Assembly: GCF_047308265.1 (NCBI RefSeq)
Contig: NZ_JBKQWY010000003.1
Coordinates: 1 to 64,000, forward strand
Length of the DNA: 64,000 nt
Source: Maricaulis sp047308265
GTDB lineage: Bacteria > Pseudomonadota > Alphaproteobacteria > Caulobacterales > Maricaulaceae
Reading direction: 5' to 3'
Part shown: one piece after another, positions 59,361 to 64,000 of the stretch
How positions within the stretch are numbered: the first letter of the stretch is position 1
Layout of the letters: each line of letters opens with the position of its first letter
The notes under the pieces: generated by a model
The model's database searches: none
Told to the model about the DNA's origin: nothing
What the model saw: the letters and a program-made list of their open reading frames with translations, nothing else
Program-made: the position numbers and the translations under genes

Positions 59361-60353
59361 ATGGCTGAATCTGATTATTCCAAGGCGTCTGTGCTGTTGT
59401 TCGACCCGGTTCACCTGAACCAGCGAACCACTCGCTATGCGCTTCACGAAATCGGATTCCGCAAGATCGAAGCCGTCACATCGCTGGCAGATCTCAAAAC
59501 CTTTCTGTCCGACGCCACGCCTGACCTCCTGGTCGCCGAATCCGGTGCGACCGATATGGATGTGTTCAAGATTGTTCGGTCGATCCGTCGGGGCGAGTTG
59601 GGGTTGAACCCGTTCATGGTGATCCTACTGACCACCTGGATCCGGGACACCAATCATATTCGGCGAGGGATTGAGTGTGGCGCGGATGATCTGATCGTTC
59701 GCCCCTTCTCCACCACGTTCGCAGAAGAACGCGTGCGGTCCCTGGTCCGCAAGCGCAAGGAATTCATCGTAACCTCCGATTATGTCGGCCCGGATCGTCG
59801 CAAGGATGCTAATCGCTCATCCGATATCCAGGGGCTGGAAGTCCCCAATATGCTCCAGGCCCAGGTGGATGGAGACGAAAGCGCACTCGCAAAAGGGGCG
59901 GGCTGGGTGAAAGAGGCCCGCGAAGCGGTTACGAATGAGCGTATCCGCCGCCTGGCGATGCGCAATGTGATCGCCGCAGAACTGTTTCTTAGTCATGACG
60001 AGGCCAATGGTCCCAGACCGGCGCTTGATTTTGATGATATCGATCGGACGACGCGCGAGATGCATGCGCATCTGTTCAAGGCCAACCGGTCCGAGGCTGT
60101 GGAAATCACCGCTGTGCTTCTCGATCAAATCAAATCCCTGCGCCGGGCCGGTGAGGGGCTGATGGCCGGTGCCAAGCTGATCAAGGAACTGTCGATGGGG
60201 GCTTATGCAGCCTTTGCCGACATGCGCTCTGTCGAGGACTCCCGCGATGAAATCGGTCGGACCGTGGCGGGTTTGCGCAAGAGATTGCAGTCCCGAGCGC
60301 AACCGGCATCTGGTCATGCTGCCGAGGCTGGTATAAAACGCGCCGCCATGTAA
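59361..60353 (+). CDS. Degenerate receiver-domain protein
   Basis: A 330-aa protein with an N-terminal response-regulator receiver fold (about 8-130) and an alpha-helical, basic C-terminal region without a recognisable output domain. Aligned with CheY, the phospho-acceptor Asp is E60 (LLVAESGATDMD), the usual Lys is R114 (LIVRPF), and only one residue of the N-terminal acidic pair remains (D15 in LLFDP). T91/T92 is kept. It is therefore probably not phosphorylated, and the Glu could mimic the phosphorylated state. A YVGPDRRK segment lies just after the domain. ATG 59361 is preferred because the receiver starts directly after it; ATG 59310 is possible. No kinase gene is adjacent. Confidence 0.82.
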   Translation: MAESDYSKASVLLFDPVHLNQRTTRYALHEIGFRKIEAVTSLADLKTFLSDATPDLLVAESGATDMDVFKIVRSIRRGELGLNPFMVILLTTWIRDTNHIRRGIECGADDLIVRPFSTTFAEERVRSLVRKRKEFIVTSDYVGPDRRKDANRSSDIQGLEVPNMLQAQVDGDESALAKGAGWVKEAREAVTNERIRRLAMRNVIAAELFLSHDEANGPRPALDFDDIDRTTREMHAHLFKANRSEAVEITAVLLDQIKSLRRAGEGLMAGAKLIKELSMGAYAAFADMRSVEDSRDEIGRTVAGLRKRLQSRAQPASGHAAEAGIKRAAM

Positions 60354-60363
60354 GTTGAACGGC

Positions 60364-60391
60364 TTGACTGGCGTTAGGTGCTTCCTATGTG
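60364..60391 (+). promoter_or_regulatory. Candidate secG promoter
   Basis: TTGACT (60364-60369) and TATGTG (60386-60391) are separated by 16 bp and lie about 50 bp before the secG ATG. The -35 is close to consensus and the -10 is moderate. Confidence 0.38.
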
Positions 60392-60441
60392 GAAGACTTG
60401 GGCCAGACGGTCTCCACACTGTTCCACGGCGGATTGAATTC

Positions 60442-60765
60442 ATGCTCACAGTTGTCTTGGTTATTCAGGGTATTGTCGCACTGGCTCTTACCGGTTCCGT
60501 GCTGATGCAACGCTCGGAAGGCGGCGCATTGGGCATTGGCGGTGGTGGCGGTGGTGGCGGCGGCCTGATGAGTAGCCGCGGTGCGGCGACGGCCATGTCC
60601 CGCTTGACCATGATCCTGGGAGCCACTTTTGTGGGTCTGTGCATTCTTCTGGCTGTGATGACCGGTGTGACGCCAACGGATACATCCGTTGTCACGGACG
60701 AACAGGACGCTCCAAGCTTGCTGGAACAGCTTGAGTCGGACACGCCCGCCTCGACAGACGGCTGA
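60442..60765 (+). CDS. secG: Protein translocase subunit SecG
   Basis: SecG (107 aa) is a two-helix auxiliary subunit of the SecYEG translocon. Helix 1 is MLTVVLVIQGIVALALTGSVLMQ. The conserved cytoplasmic loop has the RSEGGALGIGGG run, a long Gly stretch, and LMSSRGAATAMSRLT. Helix 2 is MILGATFVGLCILLAVM. A short acidic tail follows. ATG 60442 gives the family start. It lies next to pyrG, as in many alphaproteobacteria. Confidence 0.94.
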   Translation: MLTVVLVIQGIVALALTGSVLMQRSEGGALGIGGGGGGGGGLMSSRGAATAMSRLTMILGATFVGLCILLAVMTGVTPTDTSVVTDEQDAPSLLEQLESDTPASTDG

Positions 60766-60792
60766 ACGCAACCCTGGCTGCGTCATTTTTTT
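60766..60792 (+). terminator. Putative terminator after secG
   Basis: The arms ACGCA (60766-60770) and TGCGT (60779-60783) are followed closely by seven T's (60786-60792), immediately after the secG stop. The stem is short, so termination may be partial. Confidence 0.5.
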
Positions 60793-60852
60793 GATCAAAA
60801 ACCCTGACAGGCCTCTTTCGGCCTGCACGAATCTCGGATAATCAGACGGCCC

Positions 60853-62481
60853 ATGCCGCGTTATATCTTCATCACGGGCGGTGTGGTCTCCTCACTGGGA
60901 AAAGGCCTCGCCTCCGCCGCCATGGGCGCCTTGCTGCAAGCACGGGGCTATAAAGTCCGCCTGCGCAAGCTTGACCCTTATCTCAATGTCGATCCGGGCA
61001 CGATGTCCCCGTACCAGCATGGCGAATGCTATGTCACGGATGATGGTGCCGAAACCGATCTGGACCTAGGCCATTATGAACGCTTTACCGGCGTTCCGGC
61101 CAGCCAGGCCGATAACATCACGACGGGTCGTATCTATTCTCGCATCATCGAACGCGAACGACGCGGTGATTATCTCGGCGCGACCGTCCAGGTGATCCCG
61201 CACGTCACCGATCAGATCAAGCAATTCGTCCTGTCTGACGCCGGAGATGTCGATTTTGTGTTGTGCGAGATCGGCGGAACTGTGGGTGATATCGAGGGCC
61301 TGCCATTCTTCGAGGCGATCCGCCAGCTCGGTCAGGAGCTGGGACGCGATAATGCGGTGTTTGTTCACGTCACGCTCCTGCCGTTCATCAAAGCGGCGGG
61401 CGAGATGAAGACCAAGCCGACACAGCACTCGGTCAAGGAATTGCGCTCCATCGGTATTCAGCCGGATATCCTGTTGTGCCGCTGCGAAATCCCGATTCCG
61501 CCTGGTGACAAGCGCAAGATCGCCCAGTTCTGCAACGTCAAGGAAAGTGCCGTCATCGAAGGTCGCGATGCCGCCTCCCTGTATGATGTGCCGCTGGAGT
61601 ATCACCGCCAGGGGCTGGATCGAGAAGTTCTGCGCTGTTTCGGGCTGGGCGATGCCCCCGATCCGGACCTGACGCGCTGGCAGGGCATTTCGCACACGAT
61701 CGCCAATCCGGACGGCGAAGTGACGATCGGTGTCGTGGGCAAGTATGTTGGCCTGCTGGACGCCTATAAATCGCTGATCGAGGCCCTCAATCATGGCGGC
61801 ATCGCCAATGGTGTGAAGGTTCGCCTGAAATGGCTCGACAGTGAGCAGTTCGAACAAGACGATCCCTATGAACCGCTCGAAGATGTGCATGGCGTGCTGG
61901 TGCCCGGCGGGTTCGGTGAGCGCGGCGCGGAAGGCAAGATCGCGGCCGTGAAATTCGCCCGCGAACGCAAGGTTCCGTTTTTCGGGATTTGTTACGGCAT
62001 GCAGATGGCGGTCATCGAGGCGGCGCGCAATCTGGCGGGTGTCGGCGATGCCGTGTCCACGGAATTTGCGGATGAGGGCACATCTGTGGTCGGTCTTCTG
62101 ACCGAATGGACCCGGGGCAATGAAGTCGAGACACGGGCCAAGGATGGCGATATGGGGGGAACCATGCGTCTGGGCGCGTATCCCGCTGTGTTGACCGAGA
62201 ATTCGCGTGTGCGCGAGATCTATGGCTCGGCCCATATCGAGGAGCGCCACCGCCACCGTTACGAGGTCAACGTGGCCTATCGCGAGGACCTCGAACGCGC
62301 GGGTCTCAAATTCACAGGTCTTTCACCGGATGGCATTCTTCCGGAGATCGTCGAGATCGAGGATCATCCCTGGTTTGTCGGTGTCCAGTTCCACCCGGAA
62401 CTCAAATCCCGACCCTTTGAACCTCACCCGCTGTTTGCCAGCTTCATCGCGGCGGCCAAGCATCAGAGCCGAATGGTCTGA
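60853..62481 (+). CDS. pyrG: CTP synthase
   Basis: CTP synthase (542 aa) aminates UTP with glutamine-derived ammonia. The synthetase domain starts YIFITGGVVSSLGKGLASA and contains LDPYLNVDPGTMSPYQHGE and CEIGGTVGDIEGLPFFEAIRQ. The glutaminase domain has nucleophile C380 (FFGICYGMQMA) and the His-Glu pair in VGVQFHPELKSRP. In Caulobacter and E. coli this enzyme forms filaments that affect cell shape. Full length. The ribosome binding site is weak, but ATG 60853 matches the family start. Confidence 0.97.
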   Translation: MPRYIFITGGVVSSLGKGLASAAMGALLQARGYKVRLRKLDPYLNVDPGTMSPYQHGECYVTDDGAETDLDLGHYERFTGVPASQADNITTGRIYSRIIERERRGDYLGATVQVIPHVTDQIKQFVLSDAGDVDFVLCEIGGTVGDIEGLPFFEAIRQLGQELGRDNAVFVHVTLLPFIKAAGEMKTKPTQHSVKELRSIGIQPDILLCRCEIPIPPGDKRKIAQFCNVKESAVIEGRDAASLYDVPLEYHRQGLDREVLRCFGLGDAPDPDLTRWQGISHTIANPDGEVTIGVVGKYVGLLDAYKSLIEALNHGGIANGVKVRLKWLDSEQFEQDDPYEPLEDVHGVLVPGGFGERGAEGKIAAVKFARERKVPFFGICYGMQMAVIEAARNLAGVGDAVSTEFADEGTSVVGLLTEWTRGNEVETRAKDGDMGGTMRLGAYPAVLTENSRVREIYGSAHIEERHRHRYEVNVAYREDLERAGLKFTGLSPDGILPEIVEIEDHPWFVGVQFHPELKSRPFEPHPLFASFIAAAKHQSRMV

Positions 62482-62508
62482 TCGGCCTTCGTCCGAAAAA
62501 TGATCCGA

Positions 62509-62535
62509 GTCCCGTCAGTTTTATTCTGGCGGGAC
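62509..62535 (+). terminator. Hairpin after pyrG
   Basis: A 10-bp stem, GTCCCGTCAG (62509-62518) with CTGGCGGGAC (62526-62535, one G-T pair), has a T-rich 7-base loop. No T run follows, so it may be a transcript-end stabiliser or a Rho-assisted stop rather than a classic terminator. Confidence 0.42.
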
Positions 62536-62613
62536 GCATCCATTTCGCGTCCCCGGTGCATCCTAGTTGAGATGGTCTATTGTGACCTGGATCAAGATGA
62601 GGGGAGTGCACCC

Positions 62614-63258
62614 ATGAAAATCCGTATGGCGACTTGTCTGGCCGCGTCCATGACGGGCCTCGCGCTTTTGGCGTCACCCGCCCTGGCCCAGGGGCAGACC
62701 GTGCCCGCAGAAGATTTCTCCCGGCTTGAGGCCGGTGGCGGCGTAGAGGTCTATGTGACGGTTGGCGAAGAGCTGTCCGTACGCATGGAAGGCGACGAGG
62801 ATGATTTCGACCGGGTGCGGTTTGATTTTGGCGGCGATGAACTCGACATCTCCACACGTCGCTCTGGCTGGTTTCGATCCAGCCATCTTGATGTCGAAGT
62901 CCACATCACCGTGCCCCATCTCGACGCCATCAGTTTTGGCCGGGGAGTGTCTGCCCGCGTTGACGGCATCGAAGCCGAGGATTTTGACCTCAATGTCTCC
63001 ACCGGCGCAGCTGTTCGTGTAAGCGGAACGTGTGATCATCTCACCGCAGGCTTTTCCACGGGTGCGTCGACCCATGCCGAAGGGCTGATCTGCCAGACGG
63101 CAGAGATACGCGCCTCCACGGGGGCCTCAGCCTCTCTGTGGGCCGAAGAAGAGGTGTCAGCCAGCGCGTCGACGGGGGCCAGCATACGGGTGCGCGGCAA
63201 TCCCACGCCGCAGCGCATCTCATCGAGCATGGGTGCATCGGTGAACGTGACCAGCTAG
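62614..63258 (+). CDS. Secreted DUF2807 (GIN-domain) protein
   Basis: A 214-aa exported protein resembling DUF2807, a right-handed beta-helix-like family also called the putative auto-transporter adhesin head GIN domain. Signal peptide MKIRMATCLAASMTGLALLASPALA, cut before Q26. The mature part opens with FSRLEAGGGVEVYVTVGEELSVRMEG, the family mark. It continues in short beta repeats, including the three-fold STGA pattern (VSTGAAVRVSG, FSTGASTHAEG, ASTGASASLWA, ASTGASIRVRG). ATG 62614 with GAGGGGAG upstream is preferred; earlier in-frame starts lack a signal. Function unknown; envelope stress or adhesion roles are guesses. Confidence 0.83.
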   Translation: MKIRMATCLAASMTGLALLASPALAQGQTVPAEDFSRLEAGGGVEVYVTVGEELSVRMEGDEDDFDRVRFDFGGDELDISTRRSGWFRSSHLDVEVHITVPHLDAISFGRGVSARVDGIEAEDFDLNVSTGAAVRVSGTCDHLTAGFSTGASTHAEGLICQTAEIRASTGASASLWAEEEVSASASTGASIRVRGNPTPQRISSSMGASVNVTS

Positions 63259-63407
63259 GTCGTGAATGACGGAGAGGGGGGTGGCACCGGCGATCCAGTG
63301 AAGATCGAGAAGTGTCGTCTGCCATGAGGTCTTGTGGTCCCCGGCGCGACCCGAGTTTCGACTATAGCCGAAAATACGGCGAAAGTCACTCAATGCAGAT
63401 GGGGTGC

Positions 63408-63436
63408 TTGCCTTACCCTCGCGAAGCGCGTATACG
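63408..63436 (+). promoter_or_regulatory. Candidate rpmF promoter
   Basis: TTGCCT (63408-63413) and TATACG (63431-63436) are 17 bp apart, and GTGCTTGCC precedes as in the rpsB promoter. A small hairpin AGGCGGC/GCCGCCT (63450-63469) then lies in the leader. The 242-bp gap 63259-63500 shows no gene: the 62-codon frame at 63312-63500 has no family features and covers the promoter. Confidence 0.5.
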
Positions 63437-63500
63437 GCGCGGCTCCGGTAGGCGGCAAATGAGCCGCCTTTGCGCATTTTATACGGTTATGGAGGCTTAG

Positions 63501-63683
63501 ATGGCCGTCCCGAAGAGTAAAGTCACGAAGTCGAAGCGCGGTTTCCGCCGCAGCCACGACGCTCTGACGAATCCGGTCTACGTTGAAGACAAGGATTCGG
63601 GCGAACTGCGCCGTCCGCACCACATTGACCTGAAAACGGGCATGTATCGCGGCCAGCAGATCCTCGACCCGAAAGACGATTGA
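63501..63683 (+). CDS. rpmF: 50S ribosomal protein L32
   Basis: L32 (60 aa), a small basic ribosomal protein. The start MAVPKSKVTKSKRGFRRSHDAL is the family signature, followed by HHIDLKTGMYRGQQIL typical of alphaproteobacteria. This form lacks the zinc-ribbon cysteines, as usual in alphaproteobacteria. GGAGG at 63490-63494 precedes ATG 63501. It appears monocistronic, with its own promoter and terminator. Confidence 0.96.
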   Translation: MAVPKSKVTKSKRGFRRSHDALTNPVYVEDKDSGELRRPHHIDLKTGMYRGQQILDPKDD

Positions 63684-63687
63684 TCGA

Positions 63688-63758
63688 AAAACGCAGTTTG
63701 CGTTTTCGCTTGATTTCACAGACGCACTCCGGTCTCCGGGGTGCGTTTGTTTTTGTTT
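63688..63758 (+). terminator. Terminator of rpmF (double hairpin)
   Basis: A small hairpin AAAACGCA/TGCGTTTT (63688-63706) comes first. The main one is an 11-bp stem ACGCACTCCGG (63722-63732) with CCGGGGTGCGT (63736-63746), followed by TTTGTTTTTGTTT (63746-63758). This is a strong Rho-independent terminator. Confidence 0.85.
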
Positions 63759-63792
63759 GCATGTAGATAGCGCTAACCGGCATGACATGGGC

Positions 63793-63820
63793 TTGCGCCA
63801 GGAAAAAACAGGGTTAGAAC
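63793..63820 (+). promoter_or_regulatory. Candidate eno promoter
   Basis: TTGCGCC (63793-63799), a 13-bp gap and GTTAGAAC (63813-63820) match the Caulobacter housekeeping form TTGACGS-N10-14-GCTANAWC with few mismatches. The site lies 44 bp before the enolase ATG and just after the rpmF terminator. Confidence 0.5.
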
Positions 63821-63864
63821 GCGTCCAGACTTCGTGCTCGCACCTGCAATAAAGGCCCACGCCC

Positions 63865-64000
63865 ATGACTGCTATCACCGACCTCATCGCCCGGGAAATT
63901 CTCGACAGCCGCGGCAATCCGACCGTTGAAGTCGACGTCCTTCTTGAAGATGGCACTCTGGGCCGTGCTGCCGTTCCGTCAGGCGCATCTACCGGCGCCC
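63865..64000 (+). CDS. eno: Enolase, N-terminal part (cut by window end)
   Basis: The first 45 codons of enolase, the glycolytic enzyme making phosphoenolpyruvate. The opening ITDLIAREILDSRGNPTVEV and the following LGRAAVPSGASTGA, which holds the mobile active-site loop Ser, are unmistakable. ATG 63865 is the family start. The rest lies beyond the window. Confidence 0.95.
   Translation, partial: MTAITDLIAREILDSRGNPTVEVDVLLEDGTLGRAAVPSGASTGA

Noticed and set aside
61066..62256. Reverse-strand frame of about 396 codons
   Set aside because: It is antisense to pyrG, which has both active sites intact.
63312..63500. 62-codon frame before rpmF
   Set aside because: It spans the rpmF promoter and ribosome binding site, is Arg/Ser-rich, and has no recognisable start signal.

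Overview
The window is a gene-dense, roughly 60% GC stretch of an alphaproteobacterial chromosome. Everything recognisable is core metabolism and envelope biogenesis. I see no insertion sequences, prophage genes, CRISPR arrays or rRNA. Four things point to the Caulobacterales/Maricaulales side of the class: LexA boxes of the form GTTC-N7-GTTC, the gene neighbourhoods nuoN-birA-coaX-rnj and lexA-trpCDG, a short ProRS of alphaproteobacterial type, and a tiny SidA-like SOS gene beside dnaE. A marine Maricaulis/Oceanicaulis-like genus is my guess, not something the sequence proves.

Layout. 1-45 is the 3' part of tRNA-Asp(GUC). 217-3319 holds an AbgT-family transporter, a DUF599 membrane protein and an unrecognised membrane protein. 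3584-18123 is a complete 14-gene nuoA-N operon for respiratory complex I. Its tail runs on into birA, coaX, RNase J, methylmalonyl-CoA epimerase and a DUF1467 protein, mostly with overlapping or near-overlapping junctions (18127-22085). A small tautomerase-like gene and a reverse-strand DUF1203 gene follow, then proS, the Lol lipoprotein exporter (lolC/E-lolD), the SidA-like microORF and dnaE. 30631-45279 is the classic rpsB-tsf-pyrH-frr-uppS-cdsA-dxr-rseP-bamA-skp-lpxD-fabZ-lpxA-lpxI-lpxB series. It joins translation, isoprenoid and phospholipid synthesis, outer-membrane assembly and lipid A synthesis.

The third part mixes strands: gltX-gltA (reverse), comEC (forward), lexA and trpC-trpD-trpG (reverse), a divergent polysaccharide deacetylase (forward), then trpE and ppiD (reverse). 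The deacetylase gene separates trpE from trpGDC. The last part is forward: tpiA, a degenerate receiver protein, secG, pyrG, a DUF2807 secreted protein, rpmF and the start of eno.

The most interesting signal is a 30-codon ORF at 26562-26654. It has a strong ribosome binding site, encodes one hydrophobic helix, and is preceded by a perfect alphaproteobacterial LexA box. Its size, location beside dnaE and SOS box match the division inhibitor SidA of Caulobacter. A second perfect LexA box sits inside a near-consensus promoter of lexA. Other points worth a look are a receiver domain whose phospho-acceptor Asp is Glu, a histidine-rich insert in NuoL, the split trp locus with a CtrA-like TTAA repeat, and a promoter motif shared by rpsB and rpmF.
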